Shown: positions 10,908 to 20,617 of the stretch, in pieces
Layout: every line of letters starts with the position of its first letter
Numbering within the stretch: the stretch's first letter is position 1
Virus record (IMG/VR): IMGVR_UViG_3300030329_005082
Location: 114,631-178,630 of that record
Origin: a virus
DNA length: 64,000 bases
Strand: one strand, 5' to 3'
The notes under the pieces: model-generated
What the model was told of the DNA's origin: nothing
What the model saw: the letters and a program-made list of their open reading frames with translations, nothing else
Database searches by the model: none
Position numbers and translations under genes: made by a program

Positions 10908-11312
10908 TTAACTAGTCATTGTTGATGTTATTATTAGCTGATCTTCCTCATCATATGGTAAGATATTATATGTAATGACAACCCTAACCTCATTAAAACC
11001 CATAGTGGGGTCCTCATCTGATGTTGTAAAGTTGACAGAAACAAGGTTTACCGCTGGAGCATACATGTCTGCTTGTTCTGCCACTCTGGAGGCTATCTCC
11101 TCAAATGTAGATGGTCCAACATTCTCAAATAAAAGGTTATAAATACCTACACCAAAATTAGGAATCATGACTCTTTCGCCAGGTGATGTGAGAACAATGT
11201 TTTTAAAGTTCTGCTTAATCACCTCTTTGAGGGTCTTATTTAGACGATATGGCCCATCCGTCTTGTCGTAAACTAGAGGGACTTTTGGTGATATTCCTTG
11301 TCTCTTTGTCAT
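10908..11312 (-). CDS. baseplate wedge subunit, gp25-like (GPW/gp25 family)
   Basis: This 134-aa protein matches the GPW/gp25 family in length and core motifs: LKEVIKQNFKNIVLTSPGERVMIPNFGVGIYNLLFE, with the conserved PGERxMxPxFGxG segment near residues 43-55. In T4, gp25 is a small wedge component that contacts the sheath and gp6. Its start overlaps the stop of the 1821-aa gene by 4 bp, which suggests coupled translation. The region downstream leads straight into the gp6-like gene. The family has no lytic activity despite the historical lysozyme label. Confidence 0.92.
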   Translation of the reverse strand: MTKRQGISPKVPLVYDKTDGPYRLNKTLKEVIKQNFKNIVLTSPGERVMIPNFGVGIYNLLFENVGPSTFEEIASRVAEQADMYAPAVNLVSVNFTTSDEDPTMGFNEVRVVITYNILPYDEEDQLIITSTMTS

Positions 11313-14300
11313 ATTCTAAGTAGCTCTTGTAGCCGACTTTTTTCTGCCGGTATAAGATCCTTTCTCTGGTTCCATAAATATTCTGCTATATCTGCTCTCC
11401 ACGTTGCTGCAAGATTCTCTAAATCTCCGAATGTTTCTTCTAAGGTGGGTAAATTTCTTTCTTCTATTTCGTCTAACAATTTCAATGCCACATACGCCGG
11501 ATAATGCACATCTCCTAAAGATGGAGTAACACCATCAGGTATATAAACCTCTAGTCTGTTTCTCAGATTTGCTATAGTTAGTTCCTCACCCGAAGCATAT
11601 GAGAAATATAACATATCTGATATTATATCGCTGACCTGTTCTGGTAAATCATGGCTGCCATAGCGGGCGAAAAATTCTGGATATGTTCTTAACAATATAG
11701 AATAATGTTCTCTTTGTATTGTTGTTTCCAATACAACTATACGATCTTCTACTTCTTGTTTTGTAAAATATGTAACGTCTACAAGGTCCCAGGTTTTTTC
11801 TGTTGCTGGGAAATTTTCTATTTCTTCTTGGTACTTTGTTACAACCTGTCCTGTTATATTACTCAACAAAGAGTCATCGGCGGCAGCTATTTCTATCTGG
11901 GTTTTAAAACGTCCAGATTTAAAGTTTTTAGTAATATCTACCACGCTATCAAATGTTACCAAATACAATCCAATAAAAGCTCCTATGGGAAAATAATAAG
12001 CTCCATATTCATACCCCCTTCGTGTCAGAAGTTTTTCTTCTCCAAATGTCGTAGTGAGAGCATTATCTATGAACCGAATTGCTTTTCGTGCTTCTGACAA
12101 CGTTAGTCCTAAATTATTATCATCCGAAAGAAGTCCTATTTTTAGTTCTTTGTAAAACTCTAACAAAGTAGTCTTATATCGTTCAAGTGTTACTGGAACA
12201 GAAGCGTCATAAGGCGATGTGGCGATGCTGCTTCGTATATCTTTTGATACAGTCTTGAGCATAGAGTTATAAATTTTTCCCACAAGTTCCTTTATGAAAT
12301 CTTTTGGTGTTTGGGAAGTAGAGAATTCTAAATTATTTTCTGGTACGTCACCAAAAACCTTCTGTACTACCGACATCTTATCATATATTAAATAAGATAA
12401 ATCTCTGTTTTCAAGTTCTTCATATGTTTTACGATACAGATAATCTGTGACAATCTTATTTGTAATAAAGCTATTCCAGTGAGGATATACTCTTGTCAAA
12501 GGATAGACGTTCATAAAGTAGTACTGTATCCTTGACTGAATGCATAAAACAATAGATTGAGCAATTTGAACCTCTTCGTTTGTCACACACTTATCCTCGT
12601 TGACCATAAAGGGAGGCTTATTTGTGGATCTTATAAATGTTTGTAGTTTAGACTTTTTATCTGATCTGATATAGGAATCATTTATATTTTCGTCAATAAA
12701 TTCAGTCCAATTAGCAACAGATACGGTACTTATTTCTCCCCCTTGATCGGACTGCTCTTGAGTAAATGGCGCGACGGTTCCGTCTTCTGCTTCCTCAGTG
12801 TCTTTAGATGTCCCAGATGGAACAGGAGCATTATCATGGTTTCCGATAATAGAGTTTGTCACTTCCCAACTAATAGATCCCTGCATAATATCATTAATTA
12901 AATTTGTTACGGAAACATTACTTCTAGATGGCATAAGTTGTGTTTTTGCAGACAGTGACTGAGGCTCTTCATTCACTGCGAACGGTCCATTTATCAAAGG
13001 CCCTCCTGTATTTTGTCCTCCAACATTTTTATCACCAATCCCAGACAAAAGTCGGTAATAATTAATGCCGGCAACCCCATCCTCTCGGTCACGGGGCTCT
13101 GGAATATACATTGCTAGAAGTTTTGATTTTATTTCAAACTGATCTTCGCCTGGTTGAACAGGTGCTGCTTTCCTAGTCTTTACATTTTTGAATATTCTAA
13201 CTCCACCATCTTGAATATTATTTATAAACATTAAACATCTTGCATTTGATGTTGGAAAATCACTTATCCACTGATCTGGTGGTATTACTTTCTTTTGTCT
13301 TTTCCAATATTCTTCTAGGTGTGTATGCAATCTTTTGTAAAGTTCCGGCAAATCATCATTCCAATTAGATCGCTGCATAGTAATTGAAGTAAGTCCTTGA
13401 CGAAGTATTGATGGAGATGTACGCACAGCATAAGAAGATTCTTTGTCATCAACGTCGGAGTGGATGTCCCAGCGACTAAACCAAGGATCAGATAATTTAT
13501 CAGGCGGAGGATAAGGTAAATCAACTCGCGAGATTTTATGCCCTATCCGGCGGGAGGGTGCTGGGGCAAAATAAATAAATTCTCCGTTCCTTTCTGCTGA
13601 TCTTTGTTGGGCTATTATAACACGTCGTGAGATCAACATTCTAATTGAGTAAAAAAGATCCTGACCAAACAATGTTGTATATAAGTTATATGTGGGGTCC
13701 TGAGAATTCTTGGCTTCTTCTTCAAATAATTTAGCCCACCACTCTGCAATTGATTGCCATAGTGCATTACTGTATTTGGCAATTGTTTCAAGGAGTTCAT
13801 TGTATCCATCCATGATTGGAATTGAATTTATTATCTCTTGTATTTGTCTTTCTATATTTTCTAATCCTCGTAACCAATCACACATGGCATTTATTTTTGC
13901 TATCTTATCATTTGCCAAACTCATATATTGAGACTCTAGTTGTTCTCTGCTAATTTCAAGACCTAGAGTGTCTAAATTTGGCTCGCGACCGGTGCAATAT
14001 GCCTCTAGAGGCGAAAATGTAAATTTAGCTAATTCCTCAGCATTTTCATCGCGCATTTTATCCCCAAGCAATATAAAAAACGTTTGAATTTTTTCTACTG
14101 AAAATTGTATATCCTCATATACTGTTGGATCAATTGTTCTTGTCTCGTTTTCTTCTTCCTCGGGGTCTGTATTACTATCTGCGGGGAATGTGATTATTCC
14201 ATTCTGCACGGTCTCTAATATTAATTCATAAAGAGTATTATCTCCGTCACCAAAAGTCAAACGATCAAGTTCACTTGGTGTACACATATAAGAAATATCT

Positions 14301-16774
14301 CTAATGAAAGTTTGGATCTGAGTAAGTGTGGGGTCATCTTTTTCATTTCTTCTGATATTATACAGGTCTGCTTCTTTTGCGACCTTTACTATATCAATAT
14401 CACCCAAATATTCATTAAGATCTAAAAATCCGTAGCGAAGATCTTTTAGAGCATCTTCCAAAGTATCTTGATCAGGACCATCAGGCCCACAACCTAAAGA
14501 TGCTTTTATTATATCTTTGATAATACCCAGTGCAATACTTTGTATGAATCCTAAAATGATTTTTATAACCATTTCCTCGTAGAGTTCTGTTTGCCTTTGG
14601 TGCTTTGATTTAGTAAACCTTTGTACACCTTTTGGCACCTTGAGATCAATAGTAAGGGGAAAGCCTATGCCAGGTGGTTTACCTGAAGCATCCAGTTCTG
14701 GTGACATATTTTTAGGGTCTAAAATTTGGGTCTCTATCACATTCCCCATTACATCTAGTCCGCAGAATATTTCTTGGTTTATCTTTTTCTCTATTTCCCT
14801 AATAAATAGCCGAGGGTTATCGCCAGCCTGAATTGCTTGAGAAAGGTAGGCTTTAGACACTTGGTCTTTAATTAGTTCGTCTCTTGCTAGTAGAATAGCC
14901 TGACGAAGAAGTGTTCTCATCTTTGCTTTACCAGAAATGTTTTGCCAGAATCGCAGGACATCTCCGAGAGCTTGAGCTTGGGCTGTGTTACAATCACCAC
15001 CCCCCATGTCACTCAAAATCGTAGTTATTTGATAGTATGGGTATTTGGTTTTGTTTCTTCTTTTGAGATTTTCCAACATTTTATCTCCCTCTTTATTGAG
15101 GTTGATTATTTTAGTATAAAGTTTCTGTCTCCTTTGTAATCTAAAATTCAATAACGATTCTTCTGCTTTTTCTCTAATTTTATCTGGTGAAAGTTCCACT
15201 GATGGGTAGATATATTCATCAAAGAAATCAGGCCATGGCTTTCTTGATTCTTCTGCCCTTAAAGACTCATCGGAATAAATTTCATAACTATTATTAATGA
15301 GACTGAATGTTGTAGGACTTAGCAGAGAGAATGCATTAAGAATCTTCCTGGGAAGATTTTCATTTTCTAACACACTATAGAATGTTTTATTTCCTATACC
15401 TCGTGTCATAATAAATCCATTTACTACAAAATATTTCAACTTGTAATCTTCAGAGAAAACAAACTCAACTACATCGTCATCATCTAGAGCAAATTTGTTG
15501 TAAATATAGGCCAGCGACAACATGTCAATAAAAGAATCTAAACGAGTGGCTTCTTGATCTAAATTTATACCCTGTATGTCTTCGGGTTTTATTCCTTCAT
15601 TTTTTAGTTGAATTGAATATTCCCTGATTGAAGAAACAACCCTTGGAATATAGCGGATTAGATTTGCTACTCTTACAGACTTTTTGTGAACAGGTGGAGA
15701 CTGTTCTGGATTTGTAAGAATTTGTGCTTTTTCCAGAGGAGTTTTTTCAAACTCGTCGTATGCTACTGCGGGTCCGCCGCCGGAACTTAAAGAATTTACC
15801 ACACTTCTTTTAACTCTTATGGCGTGTACCCAGCGAGAACCAGGGCGTACATCTAAGTGTGTTAAAAAATTGATATCCTCAGAATTTAAACCCACATCTA
15901 TAAGTCTTTGTAGATTATCTGTAGAATATTTTCCAGTGAATTTTAGTATCCCTGAGAGTCCATCAATCACCGCTTGTCCAAGTACTCTGGATGCTTCGGG
16001 AGTCCTGTTCCAATAAGACTTGTCAAAATATTGTGTGGAAGCTATATCTGTCCTTGTTGTAAAATAGAATTTATCATCAACAGTGTTGTAATATACCTTA
16101 TTTGTATCTGTCCCTGGTCCGCAATTGGCCCTCCAATCATAAATATCAACATTATTGTCGCTATTGACGAATGAGGTAGCGACAGTAGACATGGAAAAAT
16201 TTTCAATACTTTCAAACGAATCTAGACTTACTTGGTTTTGCAAATCAGCAGAGGATCTCATAAGAGTAAGATATTCGTTTGAATGCAGAGAAGGAAAAGC
16301 AACCAAGCGAGAAACAAGCCCGGAAGGGCCTGTGTTGTTGACATTTTCTGGAAGCAGAGAAGAAGGTGTTGAATTAGAGGTATAGTTATCAATCTTACCA
16401 AGGCGCTCCAGCCTTGATACTAAGGTAGATAATTCTTCATGAGATTTTTCTCCACTTGGCATCTCTAATTTTATTTTACTACCATCTGGAACTATTACAC
16501 TATTTTGAGGATATAAAACATTATAAGCCTCTAGATCAATTTTTAAAATTTCTAGATTTGGTGTATCTTTTTCAATTCTTAGGGCTTGCAAATCTTCTAC
16601 ACTGAGTTTTAGTTGATACCCTTGCGGTAAGAATGTGTAATAATTTACACAAACATCATGAATGACATCTATTACAAATTTGTTTCTATAATCACTGAAA
16701 TCGTATTCTATATGATCTCCCCACACAGCGGCAAAAGGATTTATAATATTTTTCTGTTGCTTATTTATTATCAT
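11309..16774 (-). CDS. 1821-aa structural protein of unknown family in the baseplate cluster
   Basis: This is a single open frame of 1821 codons between the putative spike gene and the gp25-like gene. I do not recognise the family. A hydrophobic or amphipathic stretch (IILGFIQSIALGIIKDII) lies around residues 735-760, and several regions are predicted helical and charged. The position, size and overlap with the gp25 start strongly suggest a virion component. A tape-measure, hub or wedge scaffold role are all possible. It is not obviously a classical tape measure, because the sequence is heterogeneous and not repetitive. Function unknown; gene call secure. Confidence 0.75.
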   Translation of the reverse strand: MIINKQQKNIINPFAAVWGDHIEYDFSDYRNKFVIDVIHDVCVNYYTFLPQGYQLKLSVEDLQALRIEKDTPNLEILKIDLEAYNVLYPQNSVIVPDGSKIKLEMPSGEKSHEELSTLVSRLERLGKIDNYTSNSTPSSLLPENVNNTGPSGLVSRLVAFPSLHSNEYLTLMRSSADLQNQVSLDSFESIENFSMSTVATSFVNSDNNVDIYDWRANCGPGTDTNKVYYNTVDDKFYFTTRTDIASTQYFDKSYWNRTPEASRVLGQAVIDGLSGILKFTGKYSTDNLQRLIDVGLNSEDINFLTHLDVRPGSRWVHAIRVKRSVVNSLSSGGGPAVAYDEFEKTPLEKAQILTNPEQSPPVHKKSVRVANLIRYIPRVVSSIREYSIQLKNEGIKPEDIQGINLDQEATRLDSFIDMLSLAYIYNKFALDDDDVVEFVFSEDYKLKYFVVNGFIMTRGIGNKTFYSVLENENLPRKILNAFSLLSPTTFSLINNSYEIYSDESLRAEESRKPWPDFFDEYIYPSVELSPDKIREKAEESLLNFRLQRRQKLYTKIINLNKEGDKMLENLKRRNKTKYPYYQITTILSDMGGGDCNTAQAQALGDVLRFWQNISGKAKMRTLLRQAILLARDELIKDQVSKAYLSQAIQAGDNPRLFIREIEKKINQEIFCGLDVMGNVIETQILDPKNMSPELDASGKPPGIGFPLTIDLKVPKGVQRFTKSKHQRQTELYEEMVIKIILGFIQSIALGIIKDIIKASLGCGPDGPDQDTLEDALKDLRYGFLDLNEYLGDIDIVKVAKEADLYNIRRNEKDDPTLTQIQTFIRDISYMCTPSELDRLTFGDGDNTLYELILETVQNGIITFPADSNTDPEEEENETRTIDPTVYEDIQFSVEKIQTFFILLGDKMRDENAEELAKFTFSPLEAYCTGREPNLDTLGLEISREQLESQYMSLANDKIAKINAMCDWLRGLENIERQIQEIINSIPIMDGYNELLETIAKYSNALWQSIAEWWAKLFEEEAKNSQDPTYNLYTTLFGQDLFYSIRMLISRRVIIAQQRSAERNGEFIYFAPAPSRRIGHKISRVDLPYPPPDKLSDPWFSRWDIHSDVDDKESSYAVRTSPSILRQGLTSITMQRSNWNDDLPELYKRLHTHLEEYWKRQKKVIPPDQWISDFPTSNARCLMFINNIQDGGVRIFKNVKTRKAAPVQPGEDQFEIKSKLLAMYIPEPRDREDGVAGINYYRLLSGIGDKNVGGQNTGGPLINGPFAVNEEPQSLSAKTQLMPSRSNVSVTNLINDIMQGSISWEVTNSIIGNHDNAPVPSGTSKDTEEAEDGTVAPFTQEQSDQGGEISTVSVANWTEFIDENINDSYIRSDKKSKLQTFIRSTNKPPFMVNEDKCVTNEEVQIAQSIVLCIQSRIQYYFMNVYPLTRVYPHWNSFITNKIVTDYLYRKTYEELENRDLSYLIYDKMSVVQKVFGDVPENNLEFSTSQTPKDFIKELVGKIYNSMLKTVSKDIRSSIATSPYDASVPVTLERYKTTLLEFYKELKIGLLSDDNNLGLTLSEARKAIRFIDNALTTTFGEEKLLTRRGYEYGAYYFPIGAFIGLYLVTFDSVVDITKNFKSGRFKTQIEIAAADDSLLSNITGQVVTKYQEEIENFPATEKTWDLVDVTYFTKQEVEDRIVVLETTIQREHYSILLRTYPEFFARYGSHDLPEQVSDIISDMLYFSYASGEELTIANLRNRLEVYIPDGVTPSLGDVHYPAYVALKLLDEIEERNLPTLEETFGDLENLAATWRADIAEYLWNQRKDLIPAEKSRLQELLRI

Positions 16775-16779
16775 AATTT

Positions 16780-17700
16780 TTAGTTCGTAGTATTAAATTT
16801 ACTCTTGAAATTATAAAATGCAAAAGGGTTTCTATCCGAGAAATTAAGCTTATGAAACACACTCTTGAGAGTCCACACATTCATTCTAATTACGTGCGGC
16901 ACTAAGGAAATCATCATTCCTGCTAATTTTGTTTGGGCTGGAGCAGAAACCACAGGCACCTTAGATTGAGAAGCCATATATGTCAAAAGAAGTTTTAGCT
17001 GAAAATCTAAGAACCCTAAAAGCTCCGAGGTTAGTTCTTGTTGTCTTACCAAGAGTGTATATAAATCATCACCCTTTACCAAAGGTTGTAAGCCCCTATC
17101 GTCGTTACCGGCGATCAAATCAATGCCGCGGACCTGTTGTCCAATAAACCAGCCAGATCCAGCAGCGTACTTATCAGTACCAGTTACAATTTTCACACCT
17201 TGTCTTCCAACAATCCTAACAGAATCTGATTTGATAACAATCGCTGGCTCGTTTTTTACATAGCCCACTTTCCCCTCAACAATTCCAAAATACTCATCGG
17301 AATCAATGTTTGATGCCTGTTGTGTCATGTATATTCTTGATGAATCCATATAAGTACTTGGATCAGTTGCAATTGGATTACCTTCTGCATCTGTCTCTTT
17401 TGCACAAACGCCGTTTATACCAGCGATTAAATCTATTCTTGCTACATTTGTCCAGCGACCAACTGCTCCAAGCCCCTGGGCTCTGGTTCCTGGCCTATCT
17501 CGTCCAATAATGATTGCAGCATTAGATTCTCCATCAATGACTTTCTCGGCAGGAGTGACGGTCAATTGGGGCTTTGCTGCCAACATTGGACCATTACCAA
17601 ACCCAGAGGAGTGAGCCTCAATCTCTCCAGGGTTTTGCTTTAGCCTTCTTTCTTTTGTGGCATCTAAAAATGTATCTGCTATTGTTGGTCTTCTAGGCAT
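16780..17700 (-). CDS. putative baseplate hub/spike-associated protein
   Basis: This 306-aa protein has a central segment with short alternating beta strands (AIVIKSDSVRIVGRQGVKIVTG) reminiscent of gp5/VgrG-type spike prisms. It is followed by a region predicted helical (residues about 210-250: LLVRQQELTSELLGFLDFQLKLLLTYM). It sits between the M23 lysin and the 1821-aa gene with 5-6 bp gaps, where a contractile phage would carry hub and spike genes. The spike assignment is inferred from pattern and context only, and other structural roles are possible. Confidence 0.5.
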   Translation of the reverse strand: MPRRPTIADTFLDATKERRLKQNPGEIEAHSSGFGNGPMLAAKPQLTVTPAEKVIDGESNAAIIIGRDRPGTRAQGLGAVGRWTNVARIDLIAGINGVCAKETDAEGNPIATDPSTYMDSSRIYMTQQASNIDSDEYFGIVEGKVGYVKNEPAIVIKSDSVRIVGRQGVKIVTGTDKYAAGSGWFIGQQVRGIDLIAGNDDRGLQPLVKGDDLYTLLVRQQELTSELLGFLDFQLKLLLTYMASQSKVPVVSAPAQTKLAGMMISLVPHVIRMNVWTLKSVFHKLNFSDRNPFAFYNFKSKFNTTN

Positions 17701-17706
17701 CTTTTA

Positions 17707-18849
17707 TTACTTCTTTACAAATAGATTGGGGAAAAAATCTGTTTCAGGGTCAGCATGAGTGCCAAATTGTGAAACCTGTCCGCCCGTTTGCCAGGACGGA
17801 TCATTATCATACACTACACCAAAATGTAGATGAGCAGGTCCTGCACCGGAGTCTCCCGATAAAGCTATTTGATCTCCTGCTTTTACTGTTTTTCCTGAAC
17901 CAAACTTGTTAGCAGCTATTACAGAGTCTTTTGTAAGGTGCATATAAAGAGTATAAAAAGTACTATTTGGAGTATCAGCTTTATATGCTGTGTGCTTAAT
18001 GACGGCATAATACCCTGCACCGTGAGTTTCTGGATTTCGCGATTGAGCGGCTGCAATAAGCTCGCCATCCAAAACTGCATAAACTTTTTGTCCAACCCCA
18101 GCCCTTAAGTCTATTCCAGCATGGTTTGCTGAACCTCCTGGGGGTGGGTTTCTTGATCCAAAGGGTGAGGTTATATGCCCTAAAGCTTCTGTGTTTGTAG
18201 TTGGGCGCGCTGTTAAAGGCCCTCTTGGTGAAACTCCTGTAGTTGACTTTGGTATTGACGTCTGTTTTATGGGTCTACCGCGGGAACCTCTGGAAGCTGC
18301 ACATGCCTTTTTGACCGTTGATTTCTTTGCTGATCCACTATTAGGCATTGGAACTTCGCAGTTTTCGGAAGAATCGGTCCAATCAGGGCTATTATTAATT
18401 ATTTTAATAATTGTCGCGCCGATTTCGGCAGTAAAACAAGTACTAGGGTTGTTGATTCTTATTTGTACTTTAGCACCAGCAACAAGTTCTGTTCCTCCTA
18501 AAGACTCATCAATATCGCAAGTGATTTGGGGTAAATCAACTGCATTATCTTTAGCACTCAGAGGCTTAGGACAAATATAACTTCTAGGATCTTCTTCAAC
18601 CCTTACTTTATATTTTACATGTTTAAACTTATCTGATTGGAAAAATTCAAAGTTACCAATCTTTTCGTACCAAGTGGGTAAACGGAGAGCACCAGTCAAC
18701 ACCTTAGCTGTAACAACTTGGTTTTCTTTATATGTGCTCTTTCTTGCGATAAGTTTTCGGTTATTTTGCTTAAGCAAACCATCAACGCCATCAGAAGGAC
18801 GCCAAGAAGTCTGAGTCAAATCAACTGGTTTATTATCAGAATCTGCCAT
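17707..18849 (-). CDS. virion-associated M23 peptidoglycan endopeptidase
   Basis: This 380-aa protein has a C-terminal M23 (LytM/lysostaphin) domain, residues about 222-375. The zinc and catalytic motifs are complete: HxxxD at H243-D247 (NHAGID) and HxH at H340-H342 (AHLHFG). Family members cleave peptide cross-links in peptidoglycan. The N-terminal part (1-220) is beta-rich with a Cys pair and a Ser/Thr/Pro linker, and may attach the enzyme to the tail. There is no signal peptide, which fits a tail-carried lysin used during entry and not an exported host enzyme. It lies inside the baseplate block. Confidence 0.88.
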   Translation of the reverse strand: MADSDNKPVDLTQTSWRPSDGVDGLLKQNNRKLIARKSTYKENQVVTAKVLTGALRLPTWYEKIGNFEFFQSDKFKHVKYKVRVEEDPRSYICPKPLSAKDNAVDLPQITCDIDESLGGTELVAGAKVQIRINNPSTCFTAEIGATIIKIINNSPDWTDSSENCEVPMPNSGSAKKSTVKKACAASRGSRGRPIKQTSIPKSTTGVSPRGPLTARPTTNTEALGHITSPFGSRNPPPGGSANHAGIDLRAGVGQKVYAVLDGELIAAAQSRNPETHGAGYYAVIKHTAYKADTPNSTFYTLYMHLTKDSVIAANKFGSGKTVKAGDQIALSGDSGAGPAHLHFGVVYDNDPSWQTGGQVSQFGTHADPETDFFPNLFVKK

Positions 18850-18854
18850 TTCTA

Positions 18855-19145
18855 TTACTCCTTATTGAGCATATCAAACAACTGATTCTTGTCTGCTTCG
18901 GATAGACCGTCTTGCTTCGTTGCTGCATCCTTTTTATAAACCAAGGTTGCCAACTTGACAAGTTGTTCATTACTTCTCTGAAGTGTTTCTACAAATTTGG
19001 CTGCAACGGGACCGCTATCAGAGTAACGATCTGCCGAAACAACCATATATTCTTTAAGGTTAGAAAGCAAGTCTTCAGTGACTTGACGATCCTTATTTAT
19101 ATTATCTAGAGCTTGCTCTATTAGTGATTCTAAGTTCTTTTTCAT
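18855..19145 (-). CDS. small helical protein, unknown function
   Basis: This 96-aa, mostly helical, charged protein (MKKNLESLIEQALDNINK...) has no recognised domain. It lies between the gp55-like sigma factor and the M23 lysin on the same strand with gaps of 5 and 15 bp. A DNA-packaging or late-gene accessory role could be imagined from the setting, but nothing in the sequence shows it. Confidence 0.6.
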   Translation of the reverse strand: MKKNLESLIEQALDNINKDRQVTEDLLSNLKEYMVVSADRYSDSGPVAAKFVETLQRSNEQLVKLATLVYKKDAATKQDGLSEADKNQLFDMLNKE

Positions 19146-19160
19146 ACAATAAATAGGAAG

Positions 19161-19862
19161 TCACTTAATTTCTCCTTCGTTCCACTTACTCTTGAAAACT
19201 CTGAACTTCTCTCTCATCTTGTTTAGACAACTGACTATTTGTTTTGTATTCAGACCTGTAATCTCTCTCATATACAGATATATTGCCTTTTTGTTGAAAA
19301 TTTCTATTTGGTCCACGTTATTCATAAGGGTCAAAATTGCATTTAGGACTTTTTCCTCATTGGGTTTTAGGTTTGGGTTGTGCCAGCTTTTTATTTCTAC
19401 CAACAAAAAGTGCCAAAATTCTCTCTCTTCTTGTTCATCAAACAGATCTTCATTTTCGCCGTTAGATACAGCCTCAATCTCACGAATCATTGAATCGTAT
19501 TCAATCTCGCGACGGTTCTTTTTGGTCTGTTGTTTAGCTTTGTGAGTGAACCAGTTTTTTGTGACTACTGAAAAATAGGAAAATGCTTTTGTGCCCTGGG
19601 TTGGGTCAAATTTGCCGAGGATTGTTGTCAACCAGATTTTACAATCTTCCTTGAGATAATCAATATTCTCTAGAGAAGTAAACTTATAAGTATAAACAAT
19701 CTTAGTCACAAGTTCGTCAAAAGCTGGTTGGATATGTTCTACATATAGTTCTGTTCTTTTAGATAAGCTATCAGTGGCACAATAATCAATAATTGCCTGT
19801 TCTGTAACTTTTGTAAAATAATGATTTTTCTTTTTAGCTTTTCTAGCCATCATCCTCTCCAT
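19161..19862 (-). CDS. late-transcription sigma factor, T4 gp55-like
   Basis: This 233-aa protein (or about 229 aa if translation begins at the later ATGs of the ATG-rich start) contains a sigma region-2-like segment at about residues 75-110 (ILGKFDPTQGTKAFSYFSVVTKNWFTHKA). The C-terminus is predicted helical. T4 gp55 directs host RNA polymerase to late promoters. The gene immediately precedes the tail genes it would be expected to control, and overlaps the preceding gene by 20 bp. I saw only scattered TATAAATA-like boxes, so its promoter motif is not established here. Confidence 0.75.
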   Translation of the reverse strand: MERMMARKAKKKNHYFTKVTEQAIIDYCATDSLSKRTELYVEHIQPAFDELVTKIVYTYKFTSLENIDYLKEDCKIWLTTILGKFDPTQGTKAFSYFSVVTKNWFTHKAKQQTKKNRREIEYDSMIREIEAVSNGENEDLFDEQEEREFWHFLLVEIKSWHNPNLKPNEEKVLNAILTLMNNVDQIEIFNKKAIYLYMREITGLNTKQIVSCLNKMREKFRVFKSKWNEGEIK

Positions 19863-20139
19863 ATAACATGCTGGTGTTTATTTGGATGAAATCCTCCACA
19901 TCACCACTCAAGTCTCTTGTGTGTTCTAAGAGTCCCTGCAAGGTTTGATCGCCATAAAATGTTTCTAACCCATATACTCTGGTTAGATGTTCTTTATAAG
20001 AGTCAATTGCGTCTTGTAGTGAGTTGACATCATCTGTTGTCATTTTTACAAATTTTATTAGATTCCGGCAATACCAGATTAAAAAACCGTTAGACAATAA
20101 TGAGAGAACTAAGAGCGAAACAAGAATTATATCCGTCAT
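19843..20139 (-). CDS. small membrane-anchored phage protein
   Basis: This 98-aa protein has one N-terminal transmembrane helix (residues 3-24), then a soluble helical region with the motif YGLETFYGDQTLQGLLEHTR. I associate that motif with a hypothetical family common in T4-like marine phages. It overlaps the FmdB-like gene (ATGA) and the sigma factor gene. Function unknown; probably an inner-membrane protein with its C-terminus in the cytoplasm. Confidence 0.65.
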   Translation of the reverse strand: MTDIILVSLLVLSLLSNGFLIWYCRNLIKFVKMTTDDVNSLQDAIDSYKEHLTRVYGLETFYGDQTLQGLLEHTRDLSGDVEDFIQINTSMLYGEDDG

Positions 20140-20399
20140 TCTGTTCTCGCTTTTTGTGTTAATTCTTCTTTTGTTTTCATTAGTTCTTCTTTCCCGTCTT
20201 GAATTGCTTCGTGAACTTCTGTTCCAACTTTTTTATCTTTCACAATATTGGATTTTTTAACTACAGAAATAGCATTTCCTAGATGTTTTTTTATTGCCGT
20301 TGATTCACAGTGAATGCAAATTATGCCCTCTTCCTTATATCGGTGCCTAATCTCAAATTCTTTATTGCAATCTTGACACAGATAGTGATAAAGTGGCAT
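20136..20399 (-). CDS. FmdB-type zinc-ribbon protein
   Basis: This 87-aa protein carries an N-terminal zinc ribbon of the FmdB family: MPLYHYLCQDCNKEFEI with CxxC at residues 8-11, and CIHC at about 28-31. The C-terminal half is charged and helical. Family members are small presumed regulatory or nucleic-acid-binding proteins, and they recur next to sigma-factor genes in T4-like phages. It overlaps the neighbouring genes as TAATG and ATGA, which indicates tight translational coupling. Confidence 0.8.
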   Translation of the reverse strand: MPLYHYLCQDCNKEFEIRHRYKEEGIICIHCESTAIKKHLGNAISVVKKSNIVKDKKVGTEVHEAIQDGKEELMKTKEELTQKARTE

Positions 20400-20590
20400 T
20401 ATTCTATTTCAAACTTATTTTCTTCATTCGTATTTCCGATTGAAATTGTTGGAGGATTCTCTACATAGACTAGACCATCCTTAACTGTCAAGTTCCAATC
20501 AGACAACAATTCTGTAATATCTATTTCTTCAGCTAAGCATTTCTGCAAAGTCATCAAAAGTGCGCCAATTGCTTGAGGTGATAATTTCAT
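20399..20590 (-). CDS. small conserved phage protein
   Basis: This 63-aa protein begins MKLSPQAIGALLMTLQKCLAEE and contains a VENPPTISI segment. I recognise the type as a hypothetical encoded beside FmdB-like genes in marine T4-like phages, but no function is known to me. A clear GGAG ribosome site precedes its AATAAAATG start. Confidence 0.6.
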   Translation of the reverse strand: MKLSPQAIGALLMTLQKCLAEEIDITELLSDWNLTVKDGLVYVENPPTISIGNTNEENKFEIE

Positions 20591-20617
20591 TTTATTCTCC
20601 TAATAATATTATCTAAT